Positions 9,198 through 17,463 are shown, counted from the stretch's first letter. The stretch is 64,000 bases of DNA from PALSA-129 sp963842505 (GCA_963842505.1 CAWJGZ010000001.1:1736001-1800000), one strand, 5' to 3'. Numbers and translations: made by a program. The notes: generated by a model not told the origin, from the sequence alone.

Positions 9198-9392
9198 ATG
9201 CCGAAGCTCAAGACTCACTCGGGTGCGTCTAAACGGTTCAAGAAGACCGGCACGGGCAAAGTGGTTCGTAATCACGCCTTTGGACGCCATATCTTGACCT
9301 CGAAGCCGCACAAACGTAAGAAGATGTTGCATCAATCCGTGGTCGCCGATAAGGCCGACCAGCCGGTTTTGAAACGGATGCTCCCTTACTAA
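9198..9392 (+). CDS. rpmI: 50S ribosomal protein L35
   Basis: 64 residues, the usual length for bL35, with the basic signature MPKLKTHSGASKRFKKTG at the start, GHAF-like NHAFGRHIL in the middle and the C-terminal VLKRMLPY. An A-rich leader with GGG stands before ATG 9198. It is followed by rplT as in most bacteria. infC, which normally precedes it, is absent: an unrelated divergent gene lies upstream. Confidence 0.97.
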   Translation: MPKLKTHSGASKRFKKTGTGKVVRNHAFGRHILTSKPHKRKKMLHQSVVADKADQPVLKRMLPY

Positions 9393-9476
9393 TAAGGAGC
9401 CCGATTGCGCGAACGGTGCGCGTGGCACGTGCCCGATTCGCCGGTCATTGGGGTATCACCCATAAGGAGATGAAAC

Positions 9477-9840
9477 GTGCCTAGAGTAAAACGTGGAACC
9501 CACCGCCGGGCGTCCCGCAAGAAGACGCTCCATCAAGCTTCCGGTTATTTCTTAACCAAGAGCAAACTGAACCGTGCCGCGCAAGAAGCCGTCGAACGCG
9601 GACTCAAGTTCGCCTACGTCGGCCGGAAAAACAAGAAACGCGATTACCGCGCTCTGTGGATCGTGCGCATCAACGCGGCCTGCCGCGCCGCCGGTGTATC
9701 GTACAGCAAGTTCCTGCACGGCCTGAAGGCTGCCGGTTCTCGACCTCAACCGCAAGGTGTTGGCCGACGTGGCTCTCAAGGACGAAACCGGTTTCCGCCA
9801 ATTGGTGGATGCCGCCAAGGCCGCCCTCGACAAAGCGTGA
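9477..9840 (+). CDS. rplT: 50S ribosomal protein L20, interrupted by a 1-base frameshift
   Basis: The first 87 codons are standard bL20 (MPRVKRGTHRRASRKKTLH, then ASGYFLTKSKLNRAAQEAVE, WIVRINAACRAAG, YSKFLHGLKAAG). At 9737-9738 one extra T shifts the frame. The remaining L20 sequence (LDLNRKVLADVALKDETGF, then RQLVDAAKAALDKA) continues in the next frame to the stop at 9838-9840. Removing one T restores a 120-residue protein of normal length. As written, translation would run on into the downstream coiled-coil gene, giving a 204-residue fusion. L20 is needed for 50S assembly and is normally single-copy, so a sequencing or assembly error is the likeliest cause; programmed frameshifting is not known for this gene. 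Confidence 0.93.
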
Positions 9841-9848
9841 GTCTTCCC

Positions 9849-10091
9849 ATGAGTCCCGCCGAACCCGAAACCGATTCGCTCAGCAGCCTGGAAGAACGGA
9901 TTCAGCAGACTGCGCAACTGGTCGCGCGCTTGCGCCGGGAACACGAATCCGCCGTCGCGGAGGCCGCCGAAGCCCGCGCGGAAGGCGCGCGCCTTGCCGG
10001 CGAACTGAAGACGCTCCAGGCGGAGCGTAAACAGGTCCGCACCCGCATCGAAAAGCTGCTGGGGCAGATCGATCAAATGAGCGCCGGATAG
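9849..10091 (+). CDS. Small coiled-coil protein, ZapB-like
   Basis: 80 residues, almost entirely a heptad-rich coiled coil (SLSSLEERIQQTAQLVARLR, ELKTLQAERKQVRTRIEKLL, GQIDQM). The C-terminus IEKLLGQIDQM resembles the small division-associated coiled coils encoded next to zapA in many bacteria. It starts 9 bases after the rplT stop and precedes zapA by 25 bases, so a role in Z-ring assembly is inferred from position. Sequence alone does not prove a ZapB assignment. Confidence 0.7.
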   Translation: MSPAEPETDSLSSLEERIQQTAQLVARLRREHESAVAEAAEARAEGARLAGELKTLQAERKQVRTRIEKLLGQIDQMSAG

Positions 10092-10116
10092 GCGCCGCCC
10101 CCACGGAGAGTGCCGC

Positions 10117-10422
10117 ATGGAAAGCAGCACACCCGATAGACAGCCGGTTCGCGTAACCATTCTCAGCCGCTCTTACGTGCTGCGCACCACCGGTGACCCG
10201 CGCGAAGTGGAAGCCGTGGCCGCCACCATCAACGAGCTCATGCTCGCCATCGCCGCAAAATCCCCGAACGCCGATTCCACGCACATCGCCGTGCTGGCCT
10301 GCCTGCACCTGGCCGATAAGCTGCGCCTGCTGGAACGGGACCTGCAAGGCTTGAAGGAGCGCGTCGACCGCAAGTCGGAGGAGTTCTCCGCCCTGCTCGA
10401 TCAGATGATCGCGCCTTCGTAG
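10117..10422 (+). CDS. zapA: Cell division protein ZapA
   Basis: 101 residues: an N-terminal beta segment (PVRVTILSRSYVLRTTGDPREVEAVA, the ZapA head) followed by a long C-terminal coiled coil. The conserved LACLHLADKL helix is present. ZapA binds and cross-links FtsZ filaments. It is the last gene of rpmI-rplT-coiled coil-zapA; the pheS/pheT genes often found between rplT and zapA are missing. Confidence 0.9.
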   Translation: MESSTPDRQPVRVTILSRSYVLRTTGDPREVEAVAATINELMLAIAAKSPNADSTHIAVLACLHLADKLRLLERDLQGLKERVDRKSEEFSALLDQMIAPS

Positions 10423-10424
10423 CC

Positions 10425-10472
10425 CTCGTGGAGACGGCCTGCCAGCCTGCCACGCCGGCATCGGCGCCCCGG
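10425..10472 (+). repeat. Dispersed double-hairpin repeat, copy 2 (degenerate)
   Basis: Starts 3 bases after the zapA stop: CCTCGTGGAGACGG, a first hairpin around CCTGCCAGCCTGCC, then a degraded second hairpin, CGCCGGCATCGGCG. It is the most diverged of the six copies. Confidence 0.55.
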
Positions 10473-10533
10473 GCGGCATCTCACAGCCGGCTCGCCGCCA
10501 CCGGTGACCCCACTCTGCGATGATTGAAAAATC

Positions 10534-11286
10534 ATGATCGAAACTGGACTGCACGACAAGGTTGTGATTGTCACCGGCGCCGCCGCCGGCATCGGCTACG
10601 CCACTGCGCGTCGCTTCGCGCAGGAAGGCTGCCGGGTGGCCTCGTGGGACGTCAAGGACGGCCAGCCCGAACCGGGCGGCATTTTTCAGAAAGTGGACGT
10701 CACCAGCGCCGCCTCCGTCGGCGCCGCGGTGGAAGAGGTGATAGCCCAGTGGGGCGCGGTTCACGTGCTCGTTAACAATGCCGGTATTCTGCGTGACGGC
10801 CAGTTGCTGAAATACAAGGAAGGCGCGCTCGCCGGCATGATGAGCGACGAGCAGTTCGACGCGGTGATCTCCGTCAACTTGAAAGGCATGTTCCTGTGCA
10901 CGCGGGCCGTGGCGCCGCGCATGATCCAGGCCGGCGGCGGCGTGATCCTGAATGCCTCCAGCGTGGTTGGTCTCTACGGCAACTTCGGCCAGACGAATTA
11001 TGTCGCCACCAAGGCGGGCGTCATCGGCATGACGCGGGTGTGGGCGCGCGAACTCGGCAAGTTCCATATCCGCGTGAATGCCGTGGCGCCCGGTTTCATC
11101 GCTACGGCAATGGTGAAGGGCATGCCCGAAAAGGTGCTGCAATCCATGGTGGATCATACCCCGGTCGGACGCCTGGGCCAGCCCGAAGATATCGCCAGTG
11201 CCTACCTGTGGCTGGCGTCTGACGCCGCATCGTTCGTGAGCGGCGCGGTCATCAGCGTGGATGGCGGCGTCGTCACCGGAACCTGA
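10534..11286 (+). CDS. Short-chain dehydrogenase/reductase (FabG-like 3-oxoacyl or acetoacetyl-CoA reductase)
   Basis: 250 residues with all classical SDR motifs: TGAAAGIG at residues 14-21 for NAD(P) binding, NNAG, the catalytic serine in NASSVVG, YVATK (YxxxK), and the C-terminal SGAVISVDGG. It resembles FabG and PhaB rather than sugar dehydrogenases. The thiolase 90 bases downstream suggests it reduces 3-oxoacyl-CoA in a catabolic pathway or in polyhydroxyalkanoate-type synthesis. AtuB of terpenoid degradation is also an SDR, so a link to the AtuA genes further downstream is possible. Confidence 0.85.
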   Translation: MIETGLHDKVVIVTGAAAGIGYATARRFAQEGCRVASWDVKDGQPEPGGIFQKVDVTSAASVGAAVEEVIAQWGAVHVLVNNAGILRDGQLLKYKEGALAGMMSDEQFDAVISVNLKGMFLCTRAVAPRMIQAGGGVILNASSVVGLYGNFGQTNYVATKAGVIGMTRVWARELGKFHIRVNAVAPGFIATAMVKGMPEKVLQSMVDHTPVGRLGQPEDIASAYLWLASDAASFVSGAVISVDGGVVTGT

Positions 11287-11377
11287 CCAAGACGCTAAAA
11301 AAAGATTTCAGGGCTTTTTTATTAGACCCTAAACTTGCGAAAATAGAACCGAAGCCATTTCGCAAGGGAGAGCCATC

Positions 11378-12583
11378 ATGAAAAGAATCTATATCGCTGC
11401 CTATCATCAATCTAAATTCGGAAAGCTGCTGGCTCTAACCATGCCGGAGATCGTCGACGCCGCCATCCAACAGGCCTGCCGCCAGATCGGCGTACCGGCA
11501 TCGGCCCTCGACACCGGCAGCATCGGCGCTGCTTGTAACTTCTCCCTCAATCAGCAGGGATTGCTGGCTGGCCTTATGGCCATGACTCCCGGCTTGGAGG
11601 GCAAACCTCTGGAAGCCGTCGAAAACGCCTGCGCCACCGGAGGCCAGGCCGTGCTCTCGGTCATCCATAAACTGCAATTGGGAATCGGCGACACCGGCAT
11701 TGCCGTCGGCCTCGAAAAAATGCGCGATGCCGAAGGCAAGATGGACGGCAAGCTCATCGGCCAGGTGCTGGGCTATTTCTCTTATCCCGCCGAGCGCGAA
11801 GGCAAAGTCTTCATATTCCCGCACCTCTTCGCCGAAGTGATGCGCCAGTACATGGATCGATACGGCGTTACCGAGGCGGACCTGGCAGCCATCGCGGTCC
11901 AGGAATACGCCAACGCCAAATACAATCCCTGCGCGCAAATGAGTAAGGTTCAGATCACCCTCGACCAGGCGCTGAAGATTGAAGGCATCAACCGTTACGT
12001 GGTGGATGGTCTCCCGCTCAAAACTTACGACTGCTCGCAAATCACCGACGGTTACGCCTCGTTGATTCTGGCCACCGAGGAAGGCTTGGCGAAACTCGGC
12101 GTGCCCAAACAGGACTGCATCGAAATCGCAGGCTGGGCCCAGGCCACCGACCCGCTTCGCAAAGCCGGCCGCGACGTGTTGCATCCTGCCGGCGCATACC
12201 GCGCCATGAACACCGCTTACCAGATGGCCGGAGCGGGCGCATCGGAGGTGAACGTCGCCGAAGTGCACGATTGTTTCACCGTGATGGGCGCCATCGGCAC
12301 GGAAGTGATTGGCAAAGCCGAACCCGGGCGCGGCGCGCGGTACTGGGTAGACGGCAAGGCGCGGCCGGATGGCGAATGCGGCATCAACACGTCGGGCGGT
12401 CTGATTGCCAAAGGCCACCCCGTTGGCGCGACCGGCATCGCCATGATCGGTTGGAGCGCTCTGCAATTGCTCGGCAAGGCGCCCGCGGAATTGCAAGTCC
12501 GCGAACCAAAGCTGGCCGCCACTTTCAACATCGGTGGCCCCATCTGCGCCAGCGTCTGCACGGTGCTGCGGCCGGCCAGTTAG
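11378..12583 (+). CDS. Thiolase family protein (SCP-x-like acetyl-CoA acyltransferase)
   Basis: 401 residues of the thiolase fold. The nucleophilic cysteine is C85 in ENACATGG, the histidine motif is AEVHDCFT, and GHPVGATG carries the second histidine. The HDCFT form and the Cys environment are those of the SCP-x/non-specific lipid-transfer thiolase branch, not classical FadA or PhaA. A terminal CSVCTV-like cysteine segment is ASVCTVL. The reaction would be thiolytic cleavage, or the reverse condensation, of 3-oxoacyl-CoA. It is in line with the SDR upstream. The acyl substrate is unknown. Confidence 0.88.
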   Translation: MKRIYIAAYHQSKFGKLLALTMPEIVDAAIQQACRQIGVPASALDTGSIGAACNFSLNQQGLLAGLMAMTPGLEGKPLEAVENACATGGQAVLSVIHKLQLGIGDTGIAVGLEKMRDAEGKMDGKLIGQVLGYFSYPAEREGKVFIFPHLFAEVMRQYMDRYGVTEADLAAIAVQEYANAKYNPCAQMSKVQITLDQALKIEGINRYVVDGLPLKTYDCSQITDGYASLILATEEGLAKLGVPKQDCIEIAGWAQATDPLRKAGRDVLHPAGAYRAMNTAYQMAGAGASEVNVAEVHDCFTVMGAIGTEVIGKAEPGRGARYWVDGKARPDGECGINTSGGLIAKGHPVGATGIAMIGWSALQLLGKAPAELQVREPKLAATFNIGGPICASVCTVLRPAS

Positions 12584-12611
12584 CGCCGGTGGAACAGACG
12601 GTCGTTATTGT

Positions 12612-12661
12612 CTCGTGGAGCGGGCCTCCGGCCCGCAACGCCGGCTTTCCAGCCGGCGCCC
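12612..12661 (+). repeat. Dispersed double-hairpin repeat, copy 3
   Basis: CTCGTGGAG, then the hairpin GCGGGCCTCCGGCCCGC, AACG, and the second hairpin CCGGCTTTCCAGCCGG. The stems differ from copy 1 by compensatory changes that keep the pairing, which points to selection or inheritance of structure. It lies 28 bases after the thiolase stop. Confidence 0.8.
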
Positions 12662-12700
12662 CGCTTTTTCGGCCCTGTCGGCGCGCGTGTTTGGCGGTAC

Positions 12701-12735
12701 ATTGACAGGCCACGAACGGCGATGGCCTGTCCCAC
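12701..12735 (+). repeat. 35-bp hairpin repeat (GACAGGCCA family), copy A
   Basis: ATTGACAGGCCAC, a 6-base variable loop, then CGATGGCCTGTCCCAC. The ends pair as GACAGGCCA/TGGCCTGTC. A near-identical copy in reverse orientation lies at 31108-31142. Confidence 0.7.
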
Positions 12736-12758
12736 CTGAGCCGTCGTACACTCAACTT

Positions 12759-13247
12759 ATGGCCGCTGGAAAACTGACCAAGCTTCTTGCAACCGGCTCC
12801 CCAGTGCCCGATGTCCGCCTGAAACTCCTCGGCGGCGGTGAGACCGCCCTGCGGGAGATCGCCGCCCGCGGGCCCGCCCTGCTGGCCTTCTTCAAAATCT
12901 CCTGCCCGGTCTGCCAACTGACGTTTCCGTTTCTCGAACGCCTCCACTCCGTTGGTACGCTCCCAATCTACGGCGTCTCGCAGAATGGCGCGCGCGACAC
13001 GCGCGACTTCAACGAAGACTTCGGCATCACCTTTCCCACTCTGCTGGATGGCGAGGCCGGCGGCTTTCCGGCCAGCAACGCCTTCGGGATTTCGAGCGTG
13101 CCCACGCTCTTCCTGGTCCAGGCCGGCGGCGTTATTTCCCGCGTAATCGAAGGCTGGAACAAGAAGGAAATGGAATTCCTCGCGGCCAGGGCCGGCGCGT
13201 CCCTATTCCGCCAGGGCGACAACGTCCCGGAATGGAAAGCCGGTTGA
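12759..13247 (+). CDS. Thioredoxin-fold redoxin (TlpA/AhpC-TSA-like)
   Basis: 162 residues with a peroxiredoxin/TlpA-type fold: GSPVPDVRLKLLGGG at the start, the redox motif CPVC near residue 49 in FFKISCPVCQ, PTLLDGEAG, and the cis-proline in SSVPTLFLV. There is no signal peptide, so it is probably cytoplasmic. The start ATG 12759 is preferred because the upstream frame runs through repeat DNA. It would reduce disulfides or peroxides. It precedes nuoI by 45 bases, but a functional link is not evident. Confidence 0.82.
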   Translation: MAAGKLTKLLATGSPVPDVRLKLLGGGETALREIAARGPALLAFFKISCPVCQLTFPFLERLHSVGTLPIYGVSQNGARDTRDFNEDFGITFPTLLDGEAGGFPASNAFGISSVPTLFLVQAGGVISRVIEGWNKKEMEFLAARAGASLFRQGDNVPEWKAG

Positions 13248-13292
13248 GGATCGCGCAATTAGCTGCCCGGCGGGCGGCCACGCTAGAATGGA

Positions 13293-13802
13293 ATGAACCG
13301 CATGGCCAATACCTTTGAGGAAATCCTGGGTGCCGCGGGCGCCATCGCCAAGGGGATGAGTGTCACCTTCCAGGAGATGCTGTCTCCCACGGTGACGGAG
13401 TATTATCCCGAGGAACCGGCCAAGCTCGAAGAGCGCTACCGCGGCGTGCACGTGCTGCAACGCGATTCGAATGGCATGGAAAAGTGCGTGGCCTGCTTCC
13501 TGTGCGCGGCCGCTTGTCCCGCCAACTGCATCTACATCGAAGCGGCGGAAAACACCGGGACTGAGCGCATCTCCGGCGGCGAACGCTACGCCAAGGTCTA
13601 TAACATCGATTACAACCGCTGTATCTTCTGCGGCTATTGCGTGGAGGCCTGCCCCACCGATGCCATCACGCATGGCCACGGCTTTGAATCCGCCAGCTAT
13701 GACACTTCCACGCTGGTGAAGCGCAAGGAAGACATGCTGGCGCCCCTTCCGGCTGGCGTGCATCCGCCGGTAGTGGCCGCGGAAACTTCCGGCGCACACT
13801 AG
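13293..13802 (+). CDS. nuoI: NADH-quinone oxidoreductase subunit I (two 4Fe-4S ferredoxin)
   Basis: 169 residues with two [4Fe-4S] motifs, CVACFLCAAACPANCIYIEA and CIFCGYCVEACPTDAI, spaced as in NuoI, and the NuoI segments LSPTVTEYYPEEP and RYRGVHVLQRD upstream. NuoI carries clusters N6a and N6b of complex I. No other nuo gene is present in the window, so this is a solo copy outside an nuo operon. It is followed 12 bases later by cysE, suggesting a shared transcript. Confidence 0.9.
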   Translation: MNRMANTFEEILGAAGAIAKGMSVTFQEMLSPTVTEYYPEEPAKLEERYRGVHVLQRDSNGMEKCVACFLCAAACPANCIYIEAAENTGTERISGGERYAKVYNIDYNRCIFCGYCVEACPTDAITHGHGFESASYDTSTLVKRKEDMLAPLPAGVHPPVVAAETSGAH

Positions 13803-13814
13803 AAAGCCCGCCGC

Positions 13815-14471
13815 ATGTTGCAAGCGATCCGGGAACAAATCGACACCATTTTCCGGGAGGACCCTGCCGCCCGCAGCGTGCTCGAAATTGTTCTGTGCTA
13901 CCCCGGCTTCCACGCCATTCTGTGGCACCGCGTCGCGCACAAATTGTACCGCTGGCGCTGCCCGCTTCTGCCGCGCGTGGTCTCGCAGGTCAACCGTTTC
14001 CTGACCGGCATCGAGATCCACCCCGGCGCCACAATCGGCCGCCGCTTCTTCATCGACCATGGCATGGGCGTGGTGATCGGCGAGACCGCGGAAATTGGCG
14101 ATGATGTTTTGCTCTACCAGGGCGTGACGCTGGGCGGCACCGGCGGTGAGAAGGGCAAGCGGCATCCCACGCTGGGCAACCGCGTGGTGGTAGGGGCGGG
14201 CGCCAAGATCCTGGGCAATATCCAGATTGGGGACAACGTCAAGATCGGCGCGGGCTCCGTAGTAGTGCATCCGGTCCCGGACAATTCCACCGTGGTGGGC
14301 GTGCCGGGCAGAGTAGTGCGAGTCCGGTCCGAAGGCGGACCGCTCGAGCACGGGCACTTGCCCGACCCGGAAGGCCAGGCCATCGACGACCTGGCGCGCC
14401 GCGTGGAACAGTTGGAGGAGTTGCTGCGGCAGCACCTGGAGATGCGCCAGAACACCAGCGAAGGCCGCTGA
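13815..14471 (+). CDS. cysE: Serine O-acetyltransferase
   Basis: 218 residues. An N-terminal helical segment (DPAARSVLEIVLCYPGFHAI) leads into a left-handed beta-helix with hexapeptide repeats (IEIHPGATIGRRFFIDHGMG and VVIGETAEIGDDV, then YQGVTLGGTG, KRHPTLG, VVVGAGAKILG). It makes O-acetylserine, the acceptor for sulfide in cysteine synthesis. The catalytic His-Asp region is HG in DHGMG and the HPT loop. An unusual C-terminal coiled coil (LARRVEQLEELLRQHLEM) extends the protein. Pairing with nuoI and the earlier iscS suggests Fe-S or cysteine supply, which is inference. Confidence 0.92.
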   Translation: MLQAIREQIDTIFREDPAARSVLEIVLCYPGFHAILWHRVAHKLYRWRCPLLPRVVSQVNRFLTGIEIHPGATIGRRFFIDHGMGVVIGETAEIGDDVLLYQGVTLGGTGGEKGKRHPTLGNRVVVGAGAKILGNIQIGDNVKIGAGSVVVHPVPDNSTVVGVPGRVVRVRSEGGPLEHGHLPDPEGQAIDDLARRVEQLEELLRQHLEMRQNTSEGR

Positions 14472-14476
14472 TTTGA

Positions 14477-14505
14477 CTTCTGGCTCCTGGCTTCTGACTT
14501 CCAAA
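14477..14505 (+). repeat. Heptamer microsatellite
   Basis: Four imperfect 7-base units, TTCTGGC-TCCTGGC-TTCTGAC-TTCCAAA, stand between cysE and the carboxyltransferase. The same heptamer family occurs between the isomerase and araB genes at 48588-48651. Confidence 0.6.
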
Positions 14506-14552
14506 TCCCGAAGGGATTTCAAGAGCGAAGCCCTTGCTACACTCAAAGAGCC

Positions 14553-16121
14553 GTGGACGTCGCACGAAACGCTCACATGCGGCTGCTCATCGAACAGCTT
14601 GGCAAGCTGGAGGAACAACTGCGCGCGGGCGGCGGCCCATCGCGCATTGAAAAGCAACACCGCGCCGGCAAAATGACCGCCCGGGAGCGCATCGCGGCGC
14701 TGCTCGACCCGGGAACCATGTTTCTCGAAATCGGGCTGCTGATCGCCTACGACCGTTATGACGGGCAGGCGCCCGCGGCGGGTGTCGTGACCGGCCTCGG
14801 CAAGATCGAAGGCCGGCCGGCCGTCGTAGTTGCCAACGACGCCACCGTGAAAGCCGGTGCGTGGTGGCCGGAGACCATCACCAAGATTTTGCGCGCCCAG
14901 GAAGTGGCCATGCGCAACCGGCTGCCCATCGTTTACCTGGTGGATTCCGCCGGCGTGAATTTGCCCTACCAGGACGGGATTTTCCCCGGGCAATACGGCG
15001 CCGGCCGCATCTTCTATTACAACTCGCTGATGCGCCGCAAGCTGCGCATCCCCCAAACCGCCGCCGTGATGGGGCCGTGCATCGCCGGCGGCGCATATCT
15101 GCCGGCGCTGAGCGACGTCATCATCATGGTGGAGGGTGTCAGCTTCATGGGCCTCGGCGGCCCCAACCTGGTCAAGGGCGCCACCGGCCAGGTGATCGAT
15201 TCGGAGCCGCTCGGCGGCGCCAGTATGCACACCACCGTCAGCGGCGTGGCGCACTACATGGCCGCCAACGATGCCGATTGCCTGGCCCGCATCCGCCAGC
15301 GCTTCCGCCAGTTGCCCGCGCCGCGCCTTTGGGGCCGTGCGGATGCGCCCGCTCCCCGCCTGGACCCCGCCGACCTCTATGGCGTGCTGCCCGCCGACCA
15401 TCGGCTGCCCTACGACATCGAAGAAGTGATTTTCCGTATCTTCGACGGCGGCGACTACGCGGAATTTCAGCCTCAGCATGCGCCGGAAATCCTGTGCGCC
15501 AACGCCGGCCTGTGCGGCCAACCGGTGGCCATCATCGCCAACCGCCGCGGTTTCCTGAAGGCGGACGGCCGGCCGCGCATCGGCGGCATCATTTATGCGG
15601 AATCCGCGCGCAAGGTCGCGTATTTCGTCGAAACCGCCGAGCGCCTCGGCCAGCCCCTGGTTTACCTGCAGGACGTTTCCGGTTTCATGGTGGGGCCGGA
15701 GGCCGAGCGCGCCGGCATCATCCGCGCCGGCGCGGAGATGGTGGAGTCCATGTCGTGCGCCGCGGTGCCTAAAATTGTGCTGACCCTCAACCACGCCAGC
15801 GGCGCCGGCTACTACGCCATGGCCGGCCAGGGCTTCGATCCCAACTTCACCTTCAACTGGCCCACCGCGCGCATCGGCGTGATGGAAGGCGAGTCGGCCA
15901 TTCAGGCGCTCTACGCGGTGGAACTGGAAAAGCACAAAGGTGCGGCCCTGCCGCGGGAGCTGCAAGAGTCCATCGACAAAACGCGCGCCGATTACGAGCG
16001 CTGGCTCGATTCCAAGTACGCCGCCGCGCGCGGCCATTGCGATGCGGTCATCGACCCGCTGCGCACGCGCGACGTGCTGGCCTTCGCGCTCGAAGCCTGC
16101 CAGGGTGGAGTCCGCGAATGA
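14553..16121 (+). CDS. Acyl-CoA carboxylase carboxyltransferase (beta) subunit
   Basis: 522 residues of the propionyl-/methylcrotonyl-/geranyl-CoA carboxylase beta family. The N-terminal crotonase-fold half has ERIAALLDPGTMFLEIG, LVDSAGVNLPYQ and GPCIAGGAYLPALSD; the C-terminal half has LQDVSGFMVG, AGAEMVE, LTLNHASGAGYYAMAG and FDPNFTFNWPTARIGVM. It transfers carboxyl from carboxybiotin to acyl-CoA. The methylcrotonyl/geranyl type is favoured by the AMAGQGFDPNF segment and by the adjacent AtuA gene. It needs a biotinylated alpha subunit, which is not in the window. The start is GTG with a weak upstream AGAG. The stop overlaps the next start (ATGA). Confidence 0.9.
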   Translation: MDVARNAHMRLLIEQLGKLEEQLRAGGGPSRIEKQHRAGKMTARERIAALLDPGTMFLEIGLLIAYDRYDGQAPAAGVVTGLGKIEGRPAVVVANDATVKAGAWWPETITKILRAQEVAMRNRLPIVYLVDSAGVNLPYQDGIFPGQYGAGRIFYYNSLMRRKLRIPQTAAVMGPCIAGGAYLPALSDVIIMVEGVSFMGLGGPNLVKGATGQVIDSEPLGGASMHTTVSGVAHYMAANDADCLARIRQRFRQLPAPRLWGRADAPAPRLDPADLYGVLPADHRLPYDIEEVIFRIFDGGDYAEFQPQHAPEILCANAGLCGQPVAIIANRRGFLKADGRPRIGGIIYAESARKVAYFVETAERLGQPLVYLQDVSGFMVGPEAERAGIIRAGAEMVESMSCAAVPKIVLTLNHASGAGYYAMAGQGFDPNFTFNWPTARIGVMEGESAIQALYAVELEKHKGAALPRELQESIDKTRADYERWLDSKYAAARGHCDAVIDPLRTRDVLAFALEACQGGVRE

Positions 16122-17452
16122 TCCGCATCGCCAACGGGCAAGGCTTCTGGGGCGACTGGTTGGAAGCGCCGGTTCGCCTGGTGGAGCAGGGTCCCATCGA
16201 TTATCTGGCGCTCGATTACCTGGCCGAAATCACCATGTCGATCCTGCAGAAGCAGCGCCAGGCCGATCCGTCGCTGGGCTACGCGCGCGATTTTCCGCCG
16301 CTCATCGCCCGCATTGCGGACGCCATCCGCCAGTGCGGCGTGCGCGTCATCGCCAACGCCGGCGGTGTCAATCCGGTAGCCTGCGCGCGCCAGGTGGTGC
16401 GGCTCGCGCCGGGCCTCAAGGTTGCGGTCGTGCTGGGCGACGACGTCTACCCGCGGCTCGACGAGTTCCAAGCCAAAGGCTACGAAATGCGCGACATGGA
16501 TACGGGCGCTCCCATCGCCGCCATTCGTGATCGCATTCACAGCGCCAACGCCTATATTGGCGCATTTCCGCTGGCCGAAGCGCTCGCAACCGGTGCGCAC
16601 GTGGTGATCGCCGGACGGTCGACGGACACGGCGCTCACTCTCGCCCCCATGGTGCACCGCTTCGGCTGGCAACCCGGCGAATTCGACAAGCTGGCAGCCG
16701 GCACTATTGCCGGCCACATCATCGAATGCGGCGCGCAGTCCACCGGCGGGAATTGCCAGGTGGATTGGCAGACCATTCCCGATATGGCCAATATCGGCTA
16801 TCCCATTGTGGAAGCCGAGCCCGATGGAACGTTTGTCGTCACCAAACACCCGGCCGCCGGCGGCCGCGTCAGCATCCACAGCGTGAAGGAGCAGTTGCTC
16901 TACGAACTGGGCGATCCGCGCCGCTACCTCACGCCCGATTGCGTCGCCGATTTTACCAGCATTCGCCTCGAAGACGCGGGACCCGATCGGGTACGCGTGA
17001 GCGGCATTCGCGGCGGCCCGCGGCCGCCCACCCTGAAGCTTTCCATCAGCTACGCCAACGGGTGGAAGGCCATCGGCACGCTGGTCTATTCCTGGCCGCG
17101 GGCTCTCGAAAAAGCGCGCGCCGCCGATCGCATCGTGCGCCAACGCCTGGGCGGTCTGGGCCTCGAGTTCGATGAGATCTTGACTGAATATTTCGGCGTG
17201 AACGCTTGTCTCGGCCCCGCCGCGCCGCCCAATCCGGACCCGCCGGAGGTACAGTTGCGAATCGGCGTGCGCGGCGCGGATAAGAGTGCCGTCGACCGTT
17301 TCACGCGTGAGCTGATTCCGCTGGTGCTGAACGGCCCGCCGGGCGCCACCGGTTTCGGCGAAGGCCGCCCCGTGGTGCGTGAGATTGTGGCCTATTGGTC
17401 GGCGCTGGTGCCGCGTGAAGAGATCGTCACGCGCGTGGAAGTCATCGAATAA
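16118..17452 (+). CDS. AtuA-family protein (DUF1446, acyclic terpene utilisation)
   Basis: 444 residues matching the AtuA N-terminal domain, with conserved stretches IRIANGQGFWGD, DYLAEITMSIL, VIANAGGVNP, GRSTDTAL and ECGAQSTGGNC. AtuA is essential for citronellol/geraniol degradation in Pseudomonas but its reaction is unknown. ATG 16118 overlaps the carboxyltransferase stop, showing translational coupling and supporting joint action on a branched acyl-CoA. The C-terminal ferredoxin-fold domain often fused to AtuA is a separate gene here. Confidence 0.88.
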   Translation: MIRIANGQGFWGDWLEAPVRLVEQGPIDYLALDYLAEITMSILQKQRQADPSLGYARDFPPLIARIADAIRQCGVRVIANAGGVNPVACARQVVRLAPGLKVAVVLGDDVYPRLDEFQAKGYEMRDMDTGAPIAAIRDRIHSANAYIGAFPLAEALATGAHVVIAGRSTDTALTLAPMVHRFGWQPGEFDKLAAGTIAGHIIECGAQSTGGNCQVDWQTIPDMANIGYPIVEAEPDGTFVVTKHPAAGGRVSIHSVKEQLLYELGDPRRYLTPDCVADFTSIRLEDAGPDRVRVSGIRGGPRPPTLKLSISYANGWKAIGTLVYSWPRALEKARAADRIVRQRLGGLGLEFDEILTEYFGVNACLGPAAPPNPDPPEVQLRIGVRGADKSAVDRFTRELIPLVLNGPPGATGFGEGRPVVREIVAYWSALVPREEIVTRVEVIE

Positions 17453-17463
17453 TCTTGTCCCGC

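Noticed and set aside
10423..10533. Possible 6S RNA after zapA
   Set aside because: 6S RNA often follows zapA in Proteobacteria, but only 110 bases are available, half of them a repeat copy, and no long bulged stem is seen.
11295..11325. Possible terminator after the SDR gene (AAAAAAAG...CTTTTTT)
   Set aside because: The stem would be almost all A-T pairs and is not convincing as an intrinsic terminator.
13203..16037. A 944-codon open frame on the minus strand opposite nuoI, cysE and the carboxyltransferase
   Set aside because: High-GC codon bias leaves the opposite strand free of stops. The plus-strand genes have clear catalytic motifs; the antisense translation is low-complexity with none.
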